Shown here: one piece after another, positions 51,304 through 62,787 of the stretch
Layout of the letters: every line of letters begins with the position of its first letter
Position numbering within the stretch: the stretch's first letter is position 1
DNA from: Pelomyxa schiedti
Taxonomy: Eukaryota > Evosea > Pelobiontida > Pelomyxidae
Reading direction: 5' to 3'
Assembly: GCA_020536535.1 (NCBI GenBank)
Contig: JAHLWZ010000819.1
Location: forward strand, 49,168 to 113,167
Length of the DNA stretch: 64,000 nt
Position numbers and translations under genes: made by a program
Notes under the pieces: model-generated
Seen by the model: the letters and a program-made list of their open reading frames with translations, nothing else
What the model was told of the DNA's origin: nothing
Databases searched by the model: none

Positions 51304-53710
51304 ATGGGGGAGCCAGACCACTGTGTGGTCTGTATGAAGAACGTGGGAATAGCGGACAGGGTGCGTGGATCTTAGTAGTAAAAACGTCGTGTACTGTGTT
51401 GGTTTAAAACCCCGAATGGCGTAATAATCGCTAATAAGGTAATGCTGCCGCGTGGTTTCACCATTCATGACACGTGCTTCACTTGTATTGTATGTGGGAA
51501 ACGCCTCAAAGGCGTCGATCACGTTTTTATTGACCACTCACGACGTTGGTGCAGACCTCACTACACCTCATCAGGGCCACAAATGGCTCGCCAGCTCCAC
51601 TCACAACAAACACAAAAGCCTGATGCATCCACCCAAAAAGCACCCCCTCTTCCACCGAGGTCTCCCAACGCCCTCCCCACCAAAACTGCCTCCTCAGCAC
51701 CCGACACCCCGAAAATACCTAAAAATCGGCCCGTAAAACATCCTCCGCCAAAAAATACTCCCACTCCCAAAACCGTGCTCCCCAAAGGCAAACCCCCACC
51801 TACAACAAGGCCAGATGTGGCAGAGAAACCTCAAGTCAAGCTATTCAAAGTGCCAAAATCTCCAGACCCAGTGGATAAAGATTTGCCTGAGAAAGAAGAG
51901 ATACCAGAAAAACCGAAAAAAACCAAAGCTGTAGCTCCACCTAAGAAGCCTCCCCGCAAAGAAAAGCACCATGCACCTCCCACTATTCTCAGCACACAGA
52001 ATCAACCCTCTCCCACACAAGATCAGCCACCTTCTCCGTTGCTACTCTTGGGAGAAAGACCAAAAGCTCCTGCCCCACAACCACCTCCACAAACAAAACC
52101 TCTACCCCCAAATAAGCCCAAACCTCCAATACCCACTCGACCCACTCCAAGTGCCCCAATTAAAAGTCCACCATCCGAATCGGCACCAAGTTACCCTCCA
52201 CCATCTACATCCCCAGGGAGTTCAGAACCTTCTGACAACGAGCAGGAGGCAGATGAGGAAAGTCAGCAAGAGCAAGATTATGACTCTACTAACCAAGAAG
52301 CACCAGACGACCAGCCAGACAACCAAGATGACGATGCACTTGAGTCTGTGCCTGAACCTGAACCCGAACCCGAGCCTGAGCCTGAGCCTAAACCCGAACC
52401 TGAGACAAAACCACTACCACACGTACTTCCAAGGAGATCAGTCAGGTTTTCCGTTCACAACTTGGGTTTAAATCCAACAACAGTTGCCTCATCCGGGCTC
52501 TCTTTGGTTGTTGTTGAGGGCCCCTCTGAGAGCAATCTCGAAGGATTGTGTGGTACCCTACCTCCCCCAGAACCCGAATCAGCCCAGACCCGCAATAAAG
52601 CTGCCGTTGAGAGTACAGAAGACGATGAAGTGGATTTAGAAGTTGTAACATGCCGAAGACCTCAAAAACCACTTCCTCCTCCACCTCCGCCGAAGCCAAT
52701 CCCTCCACTTCCTTCCAACAAAGAACATTCTGGCACTGAAACAACATGTGCTCAGGATAATGGCATTACGGGACAAGCTCGCAAGAAACCGCCTCCCCCT
52801 CCACCTCGTAATCATTCTACGCTGCGCACACATTCTGATGCTCCTATTCCACCTCCTAAAAACAGCACTGACTCTCCTGTTCACCCACTACCACCTCCAC
52901 GGCACCACCTTGTTACATCCAAATCTGGAGATTCTCACCCAATTCCACAAGTTGAGTCAAAGACTGGCAAGACATCCGCCGATTCTACTCCCGCACCCCC
53001 AGCTAAACCTCTTCCCCCTCCTCCTCCACCTCGAGGAAATCTGCCTGCCATACCTTCGTCAACACACCCTACAGCACCCTCTCAATCTCCAATACAAGGA
53101 CCTTCTCCTTCTCCGTGCCATGTAGAAACTATTGAGGACGACTCTGAAACAGAAGGACAAACCTGTACTGGTAAATCACTTGGAACAGTACCTTTGGTAC
53201 AATACATATATCTAAATAATCTTATAACTTTCCGCTTCAGTTTTTCATAGAGAAGGGAATCGAGCAAAGTGGGTGGCTACAAAAACGTGGATTAGAGACT
53301 GTATGATTTTACTGTACCGCGCTTAAATTTAGTCTATGCAGGGATGGAAACGCCGCTGGTTTGTCTTACAGGAGTGCGGTTTATGGTTCTTCTCCAATGA
53401 AGTTACCCTCCCATCAAATATAAATGACAAGACTATTGCAAAACCACCACCAAACCAGCCGAAGGGGTGTATTGATGTACGTAATACGGTACTTGAAATT
53501 ATGCCGAACTCCAGACTTTTCGCGGTGTGCCCCAAAGACCAGTCTTTTCGTTACTAACTTCACGGAACCAAGTTGATTGAAAGGCGAACATTCCACCTCG
53601 TTGCTGGAACGAATGCTGAAGCCAGGCAATGGATAGAAGCATTGATACATGTGCCTCCTCTAGATGTGAGAGTTGTTGGTGTAACGGTAGTTGCTCCTAA
53701 TCTTCCGTAA
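51304..53710 (+). CDS. LIM - proline-rich - PH domain adaptor
   Basis: Start ATG at 51304 and an early intron give a single N-terminal LIM domain: CVVCMKNVGIADR, FTIHDTCFTCIVCGKRL and WCRPHY supply the eight zinc ligands. About 530 residues of Pro-rich sequence follow, with many PPLPPR, KPLPPPPPPKP and PPPPPP motifs that would bind SH3, WW or profilin, an acidic stretch, and an (EP)n run (EPEPEPEPEPEPKPEP). The C-terminus is a PH domain: SGWLQKRGLET, GWKRRWFVLQECGLWFFSN, KGCIDVRNTVLEI and RTFHLVAGTNAEARQWIEAL. This arrangement suggests an actin or signalling scaffold that binds phosphoinositides. It shares a short divergent spacer with the chitin synthase gene. Confidence 0.85.
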
Positions 53711-53800
53711 ATCTCTTATGTAACTACAGGGTGAATTTTCACACTGAGGGTATTTTTGTTGTATGTTACCACAATTATTTGCGAAAATAAAATTTTTGTT

Positions 53801-56800
53801 TTACAACATGGCCAGCAGAATCATAGTTAAAGTGGCAACAGCACTCCCTACCAACAAGGTGTTTGCTCCCGAAACATCGGAACTGGGTGCTTCCTGACTA
53901 ACTTCCACATGTACTGGATAAGGACCTCCAGAAGGAAGTGCGAAGGTAACACTCTTAGTGGTGGAGCTCGTATCACTGCTTATTGGTGAGGCCCGATCAC
54001 CATCAACCTTGGGGGGTATAAACTTTCACAAGAGAAATGGAATGGCTTGGGCTTTGTACCTGAATTATGAAGTTGTCATAAGTGGAGTCTTCAACAACGA
54101 ATTGCACTGTCAGGGAAACAGGTGACCCTTGCTTCACGGTTCTCAAGTCATCCACAGAGATAGTTAAATCCACTGATGTCTCTGTGTACCTATTACATGG
54201 GAGTGTTAACTCCATTTCCAAGACTAAATTGAGGGTGAAGCACACCCAATGTCCTCTGTGATGATGTCCGGATGAGGGGAGCCTGATGACTGGAAAGTCA
54301 AGTGCACTTCCTCATCATACTCAAAAGCCTCACAACCATACACCACAATTGACCAAATTTCTCCTCCTGTGTGGTTGTGAATCACTCCATTGAAGCAAGT
54401 ATACTCCTCTGTGTGGGGGTTATATTTGGTGTTAGTGGAAAGGAGAAGCAGTTGGTTTTTTTGGGGCCTCTCAACTTGATGAGGATTCCAGGTCAAGAGA
54501 ACATTGAATTGCATAGTCGAACAGGGCAGTTTGTAAGTCGACTGTAACAAGTTCCGATGTGTATTCCTGCGTGTTGTTGGGTGATGGCTATAGAATATGG
54601 TTCAGCAGCCAAACTGATTGGAAATCCAGAACAAAATCGTTCTCTGAAGCATGTGGTTTGATAAGGTGAACAAATGGAACTGCCTGTTGCTGTCTTACTA
54701 AGTAAGCCGGATGCAACTGCGATGTTGGCACTGAAGGTGCTGAACCCACAAATATTTGCTGTTGGGTATTGGAATTTTAGAACAACCGGTAAAATGGGAC
54801 AGTATACCTTGGAATGTGTTGTCACAGGGGAGTACACTTCGAGGCCTTTCACATATCCATGGAGAGGTTGTAGTTTGTCGTCAAGTAATTGAAGTTGGTC
54901 AATGTGTAGAACAGTACTGTTAAGAATAGTGTGACCCCATCCCCCTTCCGTTCCGTCATCAAAATACTGAGAAAAAAGAAGTAATACCAGCATTGAATGT
55001 GATGTCCGTGATATAGTGCCAACCAAGAGGTTTCCTACTGATGCCAAACTCACTTCGACTGTAATTAAAGAGTTTCCAGCCAACAAAATCTATAGTGACA
55101 AACTTATAGTAATAGTCCCAACCTAACGAACGTATAAGTTAGACATAAGTTGATGGGTCAGGCACCTTCAGATGTACTATTCTCAGAGGTCATAGTTAGG
55201 GTTAAAATAGCACCATTTGCAACTGCTGAATGTAGCCAGAAATTGAAATACGCCATATTACTCCAGTCTTGTATGACAGTATCTACGTGGATAGAGGGTT
55301 TGAGGTCAAGTTGGTCCCATCTCCCACTAGCAAGAAGCGTTAGAGAAGCTACTGTCCTTGAATAGTATAAGAACCTGTGTGAGCCGTCTTTGTACATGGA
55401 GCTGTCGATGATGATGTTTGTCCAACCCTCGTTGTAGCTTTCAAAGCTATACGAATACTTGGCAGAATCTATTTTGTTAAGTAAGTTTTTGTTTCCTTGA
55501 GATACCCCGCAACCTGCCCATATCAAAGAAAAATCGGAGTATGTTGTAACATAGGAGAGTGAAGACCAGTACGAAAAGGATATGTCTGGCCCCAGGGATC
55601 CTTTTTTATTTGGGTGATTTTGCCTTTTTTTTGTCTCTTGAGATTTACGTACCACCAAATGAAGAGAGGGTTGGGCCATTGTAGTCCATTGTTCCTTGTG
55701 AATGAATGAAAAAATCATAATAATGCTCCTCGGTGGTGTTCCAAGAGTGAGGTGACACTATGTCCAGAACCAAAGGTAGTTCCTTGGACCTGCATTTCCG
55801 TCAGAATGCAGGCGATGGGGAAGAAGAATACGAATTGAGTGAAGGACTTCCAAGAAGGAACATAGTTCGGCTGGCAAAAACATCGGCAGAAATATTGGAC
55901 ATTGCTGATAGTAGCTGCATAGGTTGATAAGTTTTTGAAAAGTGAACCTTTTAAATGATGTTAGAATTTGAATGGAATACACAAGTGATACAAGTGCTCC
56001 AGTTTCCTCCGGTTGGCAGTAGCCGTCAGCTTGAACTGTTGTATGAGATAGAGTTCTTTTAAAGTACTCTACATGCTGTGGTAATTGGTAACCAACAGTG
56101 CCTGAAAATTTTCAGTTGGATCACTGTCATCCCACTAAATACCATAGTCCATAATAAGGGTTGATTCGTGGGAATAAAACGAAATGCTCAATTTATCATA
56201 GTGCCCGTGCCATCCACCCTGTGGCCCGAATTTGGCCATCAAGTAGTCTGACTGTGGTGTACGAAGAACAGCAAGACCACTTGCTTCAAGAAAAGCACTT
56301 GGAAGAGAAAAGTCTGGTCAAGAAATTACACATCAGTAAAGATAAGTGCGAAAACCTTGGGTATCCTGAATGCTGGAGCCAACAAGAAAGGCATTACGAT
56401 TTACTCTATATGTCTTACTAAGTAGTGTTTTTCCGCTCACGTAGAGAATCGGTACCTGGAGCCACCTTGAGCAAGTATGGCATTTATTACCCAGCCCATT
56501 TGATCATCCTCAGGATAGTGAGAATAAGCAAGCTCGTAATTCGATTCACAGGAGACAAGTGACTCGGATCCTTTGGATGCTGTGAAAAAAAAGTAAGGCA
56601 TAAACGAAACGTACTCATGTCATTTATAGCGGGCATATTTAAATCTGGATAAGCTAGGAGCACTGGCGCGCTGTACATCAGATGGATAGATTTTGTGCCA
56701 GACCCACTCAAAGTGGGAACCTGGAGGTTGTACAAATTGGTGCCAGCTTCATATGCAGCTTCTGCAAGGGCTTCGTGTGCTTGCAGAGCATAGAAGTGAT

Positions 56801-59175
56801 ATCCTATGCTTCCTTCATACCAAAAACCGTCATCGTACATTGAATATTGCATCTAGAAAGGCTGTTCAGTCATGCTTTGGAGGCAAGGACAAAAGGTACT
56901 TGGAACTTGAATCCACTTGGCCCATTGATTGCAGAGTCAACATAGGTACTATCTCCTACTGTATACCCAACAACTCCAATTGCAGCTGTAGAAATGAAGT
57001 CTAAAAAAGGAAAAAGAAACTCCTATGTAAGAACCGTTATGCCAGCTCTGCCAATTGCTCATTCCAGCATCATTTCGTTTGATAGTGGTAATTGTTTGTC
57101 GTAGCAGATTGTATTCAACAAGAATTTGTTGATTTTTAGACATCAAATCATGCACACAATCAAAGGTCAGAGAAGCGCTACAAAATTTAGTTTGAAGATG
57201 GGTTTTTTTCAGAAAACACACTCAATAATCCATGAGGATTCATCAAGGGTTTGAGATAAAATTCTTCCTCCACTGTTCACATTCTGTAAGAGGTGAACAC
57301 CAATAAATACTAAGGCAGGTATTACAAGCATTTCCCAGCCACGCATTCCATGATAGGGGGCGCTGGGGTATACCCGGGAATACGCCTCTAGAATGCTAAT
57401 AGCGGTTTGGGCAAAAGACTAGAACATATCAAATAAATTAAGAAATAAAAAGCAAAAGGAATACCTCGTTGCCATAGAACACATATGCTAAAGCAGAACA
57501 CTCTGCAAGCCATATGTTATTGTTGTGCTTTGATGTGATCCAAGCTCCATCATATGGTTGTCCCGTATAGTAGTCATCTTCCGATCTACCAGTGTTTCAA
57601 GAACAGTGTAAAACAATTCAAAGCTTGATACTTGCAATAATGTTCATAAGGAGAATTTGCACGATATGTAAGGGGTGTTCCGTCATCACAGGTATAATAT
57701 CCTCCCCACCATCCAAGTGGGTCACTGGGTATAGATATGTCTGCAGTGAGAGCAAAAACAGCCTAGGAGTTGCAGTTAGTTGGCAGATAGAAGAAGTTGT
57801 TAACCTGGTTGTACATAGAAGAGAGGAAGCTTGCAGCCCACGTATATGTGTGGGACTTTGAAATCAGGGATGGGATATCCTAAGTTTATGTTACCAGTAA
57901 CGTTTTCTTTGCTTTTTGGAGACTTACTCCAGAATTGAAATATAAAAAGGGGTGTGCTTTTGTTGATGTAGGAGAGCTGACAACTGACACTTGGAGCATT
58001 ACGTACGAATTTTCCTCAGAGTTGAACAGAGTAGAAATTCGGATCGTTGATGTGCCAACAGATGCTGCTGCAGAAGTCTTTTTATATTTTATATAAGAGG
58101 AAGAGAAATATGAATAGCCACAACCGTAATTTTTATTAGCTTGGATACAATTGCATTTGACGCTACTGAACTCAGAGCTAGTGTGCTGGTTCCCGATTCA
58201 CTGAACGTCACAGAGAGACCTGGAAGTACAGTCCCATTGAGCAGCAAGGTTAATGGAGAACTAGCAGTTTCTTGTGGATTCTGTAAATACAGTGGGAATT
58301 CCAATTCCTTTTTTACACATAAATGTAAGTTGTACCTAAAGGAGATAAACCTCCTCTCTGGGGATGGTATATTGTAAGGACTCCTGTGGAAAATCAAGCT
58401 GAGGAGCAAATATATCTTAATGGTGTAAAAAGCTAAGAACTGAGTTCATCTTGGGTGTACAAATGTCATCGAAGCACACAAAAGTATCAACAATGGGTGT
58501 GTGACTCCACCCATTAGAAGAAAATGAGATGTAATTAATCGTATCCCAACCAGCTGGTACACGAGACGGTTGTATATCACTTCCAAAAGATAGTGTTACC
58601 CTTTGATGAATGAATGAAGCACCAAAAAAAAAAAAGAGTGTACTTCTTCCACCCTGTCCAATCAAGTGTAATTGCAGTCCTATTGGACATGAGTGCACGC
58701 AGTATAAACCCAAATAGAGAAACACACGAATAATAATCCCATCCTGTGGGGTCGCTTGGGTTATCTGAGTCCAAAACCAATTGAAATGCGGCACCGTTTG
58801 CACTTTTCGAGTAAATGCTCATCACCAACTGTGTGTAAGCACTCCAGTCATGAGGTATATCATAAGTACGTGCAGTAGTGTGCACAGTTGTATCATTCCA
58901 ACTTAATGAATGCCAGGAGGAAAAAAGTAAAAAAAAAGAGTGTAAGAAGAAAACTGTCACAAAAGGGAAAGGGGGTTAAAAAAACCAAACCAGCCAGAAT
59001 GAGTTCCTTCGACTTTTATGGAAGATGATGGGATCAGTGACGTCCACTTCCAATACGTTCCGTTGTAGTCAAGGTCATCAATAACAAGCCCCGCTGATGG
59101 TGCACCCCACACAATGGCCCCGAGTCCCATAATCGCCCCAGCTACCACAGCCCAAACCCACACGAAAGAGCCCAT
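53801..59175 (-). CDS. Heparinase II/III-like polysaccharide lyase, GPI-type tail
   Basis: Secreted enzyme. The start at 59175 gives a signal peptide (MGSFVWVWAVVAGAIMGLGA). The first beta-sandwich resembles a CBM11-like carbohydrate-binding fold (DWSAYTQLVMSIYSKSANGA, TLDWTGWKKYTL, GWDTINYISFSSNGW). The lyase helical domain contains WLAECSALAYVFYGNE, HGMRGWEMLVIPALVFIGVH, SNWQSWHNGSYIG, DDGFWYEGSIGYHFYALQAH. The beta-domain has GGWHGHYDKLSISFYSHEST, the zinc or substrate site of the family. A second copy of the CBM-like unit follows (DWSNMAYFNFWLHSAVANGA, DFVGWKLFNYSRSEFG). The extreme C-terminus, SDVSGANTLLVGSAVATLTM then ILLAML, is a GPI-attachment signal. About 25 introns. Substrate is unknown; lyases of this fold act on uronate-containing glycans. 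Confidence 0.75.
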
Positions 59176-59301
59176 CGCCGTGGCGCAGCAGCAGGCCTTC
59201 GGTTTTTTGTTTTTTTCCAAACGATCAAATAAACCGAATCGATTTTTAAAAGGGTTCCCTGAATTGTGAAACGCGATGGATCGTAATGATACAAAGGGAG
59301 A

Positions 59302-61896
59302 CTACAGGAAAGCAAATGGTGGGATACCTCCTTGGTCCTGGTAAGGAATCAGAATCGAGCAACAAGAAGAGCAACAGACATACATTCAGGACCTTGAAGT
59401 TGGTCAAGGCGAGATTGTAGTCCCAATCAGCACTCTGTAAACACTGCACGGCGTATTTCTCTTGAAGCTTGGTGTCTTGCATTAGTCGTCTGGTGAGGTC
59501 ATTCTGTTCTCGGGTGAGTTTTTTCTTTTTTGTGAAATTTATCTCAGATACTGCTTGTTCAATGGAGACTGGAGATGTATTTGAGGCAGAGCTAGTGTTG
59601 GCAAGCGGTTCACTGACTCGGAGTGGTTCGGTGAGAGAAAGAGCGGAGTGGGTGGTGTTGATCTGCAACTGGTCGGTAGTTATTACAGCGGGCCATTCAT
59701 CTTGTGAAATACCACTATTTTACGAATTTTGTTAATAGAAGGGTACATAAAGGGATACCTTGTGTTGGGAACTAAAAGAAACGTTCTTGTGAAAGGAAAA
59801 CTACTAGAACCTATACAAGTGATCAGAGGGGAAATACAAGTGCATAACTCACATATTTCTACAGTGCCATAGAGATGAATACAAAGAATTGGAGTTGTGG
59901 TTACAGAAGAGAGTACATAGGCATCGTGTGTACAACCCGTTAAATTGTGTTTGGTGGAAGGCAGCTTTTGAATTGCTTGGTGGACAAGATCTCGTCCGTA
60001 TGTTATAGTTGCTTGTGCATCTAAATTTTTTTTTTTAATACTGCCTATGGAGAGATTGAAAAAGTAAGGGTAGAAAATCACCAGGATTGTGAGGAGTTTC
60101 AAGGTTTCTGTTGCCGGATACTAATTCTGGCGGAACTGAACGTTTCCGTTTATTCATGCTCCTTGAGCAATCGTGAACTGAATAAGAAAATGTTGCAGCT
60201 TCACTGTAGGCAAAAAGTAATGCTGCTCTATTTACATCAAATAGGTGAATATATCTATGAGGGGAAAAAAAGGAATGAAGTTAAGGGGGAACAAGAGACT
60301 AGTCGAACTAACTTAGTCAAAAATTGACCGGCTGTTTGGTGTGTAGAGTCTGAGTCTGAGTATTGTAGGGTCAGTGGAGGTACAGTTAAGTCTGAGATAG
60401 CTGCAACAGAAAAAGTGCGCACAGATGCCACCCTTTGACCATCTAAGAAACGGAGGGATATAAATCTTCTCTCTACTTCACTGGAAAGGCAGTGAGCAGG
60501 GAACAATTCATGTATGGTGCATTACTGTCTATATTGCGGTGAGTTACAGATGGGATTGCGCCTGAAATCAAGCTCACGCGCGCGAATCACCTTCAAATTA
60601 TCAAGGTCCGAAAACTCCGAAAGTGAATTATCTAGAAGGAATATGGGCGTCCCCAATACTACCCGAACTCTAGAGAAATGTATACCAGACAAACAGAGGT
60701 TTTTAAGATCCTTTAGGTGCCGTGCCATTGAAAATCCAACAAGAGAGTTAATGTTGTTAGCAGAAAGGGAAATGGTTTCTATCTGATAAGGATAAGAATA
60801 TTATTTGTGAGAGACCTACATATGGGTGAGATATACCAGAGGTATAAAATGCCATATAACTTTGAAGAGAATTTCAAATGTATTTGGAGAAAATATGAGA
60901 AGTTTGCTAGGCAATGTTAATAGAAGACAAACACAAGAAACACAACAAGAAAACAGAAGAAAAGAAAAGGGAGAAATGTAAAGACCAAAACAAGCCTTCC
61001 AATCTTCTCTTCAATGCCAGATAAATCCAACACTTTTAATTTCGGATTTGTACTGAGGCAATGCTTAATGAAATCTGTGAAAGTGGATTCCTAAAGTGGT
61101 TATTACAAGAATGACAGAAGGAAAATACCAGCTTGTATGAACGTAGCCTGTTTTGTTGTTTGAGTGTGTTACTGAGAACGGAAATGGTTAGCTGTACTTA
61201 GGTCAGATCAGCAAGCAGGAGGGAGTGGGAGCATTCCTTAAGTGATTTGAATGTTACAGGTGATAGTGCTTTAAAAGCTTCCGCATCCAGCTGGGAAGGC
61301 ACAGAAAAAAAACACTTGGAGTGCAACAATTTAAACTGTATTGGGAGGGTGAAATTTAAGTGATTTCGATCTTCTCACACATCAGAAACTTGGACAGGAT
61401 GACCAATTTTGAGTAACAGGAAGTTGATGAGTTCATTCATATTAATAACACCACTTAAACCTGTCACCTGTACGTTTCCTCAGTGAGGAGGGTGTGGAGG
61501 AGAATAGAATAGAGGTACCATAACAACAGGTGATGTATCTTGCTGAACCTCACTTGAAATCTTGTTAGCAACAGCAACTAAAACGACACCAACAAAACAA
61601 AAAAAAAAGAGAGAGGGGAAGTCCAATCACCCTGGAAGAATAGGCACCAACGAAGATTGCAAAATTCGTTGAGCGTAGCTACGTATGAAGGCCTTCTCCT
61701 CTTCCGTTGTTTTCGATGAAGACGACGCTGTGTCCTTGACGGAGCGCCTGTGGCCCCCGCCGCCGGATCTGCTTCCGTGGAGGTGATGATGGTGCCCGTG
61801 CTCGTGGCGGCTGCCGCTGCTGCTGTGGCTGTGGCTGTGGTGATGGTGGTGCCCGTGGCGGCCGTGCTGCGGGGTCTCACCACCGGTGCCCGACAT
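59302..61896 (-). CDS. mRNA export receptor NXF1/TAP/Mex67
   Basis: Carries mRNP through the nuclear pore. The N-terminus is His/Ser/Gly rich (61896 downwards), and an RRM-like or linker part follows (VANKISSEVQQDTSPVVMVP, VTGLSGVINMNELINFLL). The LRR section includes SLKECSHSLLLADLT, ARHLKDLKNLCLSG and SDLDNLKVIRARELDFRRNP. The NTF2-like domain has AALLFAYSEAATFS, RNLKLLTI, AIQKLPSTKHNLTG, ILCIHLYGTVEICE and SFPFTRTFLLVPN, the last being the FTRTFxxVP signature. The TAP-C domain is LTREQNDLTRRLMQDTKLQE, CLQSADWDYNLALTNFKVLN and, after a 46-nt intron, DQGGIPPFAFL, which fixes the stop at 59302. Ligand-binding partners are family knowledge only. Confidence 0.85.
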
Positions 61897-62148
61897 CTTT
61901 TTTGTGTGTGGAGGTGATCAGATCTGTGTACGCGAAACAACGAACTTGGTTGGGTTTTTCCTTAGAACGTACACTGTGGCCAGGTGTGATGATCATACAC
62001 AACCCTCGCCACATACGCGTTTGGGGGTTGTACCCATTGAGCGTTGAATACTGCAAAAACCAGTTTGACCATGGGTGATGTTAGGAGAGTTGCCTCTGCC
62101 AACCAAGGTGCCTCAATGCTCACACACAATTAACACTGAAACAGGTAA

Positions 62149-62178
62149 CCACCCAACAAGGAGCTCCTTGTTGGGTGG
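62149..62178. repeat. Perfect 30-bp palindrome
   Basis: CCACCCAACAAGGAG (62149-62163) is immediately followed by its exact reverse complement CTCCTTGTTGGGTGG (62164-62178), with no spacer and an SacI-like GAGCTC centre. Symmetry stops sharply at both ends. Confidence 0.95.
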
Positions 62179-62220
62179 GATGGTGACACCCCTTGCTGTG
62201 GCTGTTGAGGATGTGGTGTG

Positions 62221-62317
62221 GGGGAAGACCTTTTTGTTTAGTGGTTTCAGGTGTTCATCTGAAATCGCGAAAACCAAGAGGTTGTGAGATCGATCCTGGG
62301 CATGGCTACCTTCCCCA
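62221..62317 (+). repeat. tRNA-derived-like element, possible SINE head
   Basis: GGGGAAG at 62221-62227 pairs perfectly with CTTCCCC at about 62310-62316. Inside lie TTAGTGGTTTCAGG, similar to a pol III A box/D arm, and GGTTGTGAGATCGATCC, similar to a B box/T arm, with a TTTCAG...CTGAAA hairpin between them. It does not fold as a standard tRNA (no proper T stem), so a degenerate tRNA or tRNA-derived SINE is more likely. Confidence 0.35.
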
Positions 62318-62692
62318 AATTGACCTGGGAAAACAACAACCCATTTACCAACAAGCATTTAAAAACTTGACAAACAACAATTCTATTCTATCCTCAACCC
62401 TCTACTCTATCTTATCTACAAATGTCGTCATTTCATTCCCTCCCTGGGGGTTTTGGCCAGGGGCCTAAAGCTGGGATATGTGGTGAAATAAGGACCCAGA
62501 GTGAATACCCTCCCATTAAAAGGAGGTTCCTTTTTCCCTCCAAGTAGCCACCAACATGAAACCACTCAACAACCGCATGGCTCATCTTGCGATGTGGCCC
62601 CAACTTGCCACTATGGATGACTCTCCTGAAACAATGAAGCACATCCTAAACAGATGTGGACATAACTCCATTGTGTGATGGCAAATCCATAG

Positions 62693-62752
62693 AACCAGAA
62701 CAAGAACAAGAACAAGAACCAGAACCAGAACAAGAACAAGAAACAGAATTAG
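62693..62752. repeat. GAACAA/GAACCA hexanucleotide microsatellite
   Basis: About ten tandem hexamers of GAACAA and GAACCA in the 3' flank of the last gene. On the minus strand it reads as Val-Leu repeats, which is not a real protein. Confidence 0.85.
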
Positions 62753-62787
62753 CAACCAATGCATTAATTGAATCTGTTTTTTCTGAA

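Larger units (their letters stand above)
61897..62787. other. Non-coding spacer with palindrome, tRNA-like block and microsatellite
   Basis: This 891-bp gap, the largest in the window, separates the NXF1 start from the stop of the last gene. It contains the perfect palindrome at 62149-62178, a tRNA-promoter-like block at about 62221-62317 and a GAACAA/GAACCA microsatellite at about 62693-62752. Open frames here are short and look random. Confidence 0.6.

Noticed and set aside
55560-55600. ATATCCTTTT on the minus strand, a second possible U12 donor
   Set aside because: It lies inside a good coding exon (GPDISFSYWSS) of the lyase, and no branch site or AC acceptor follows.
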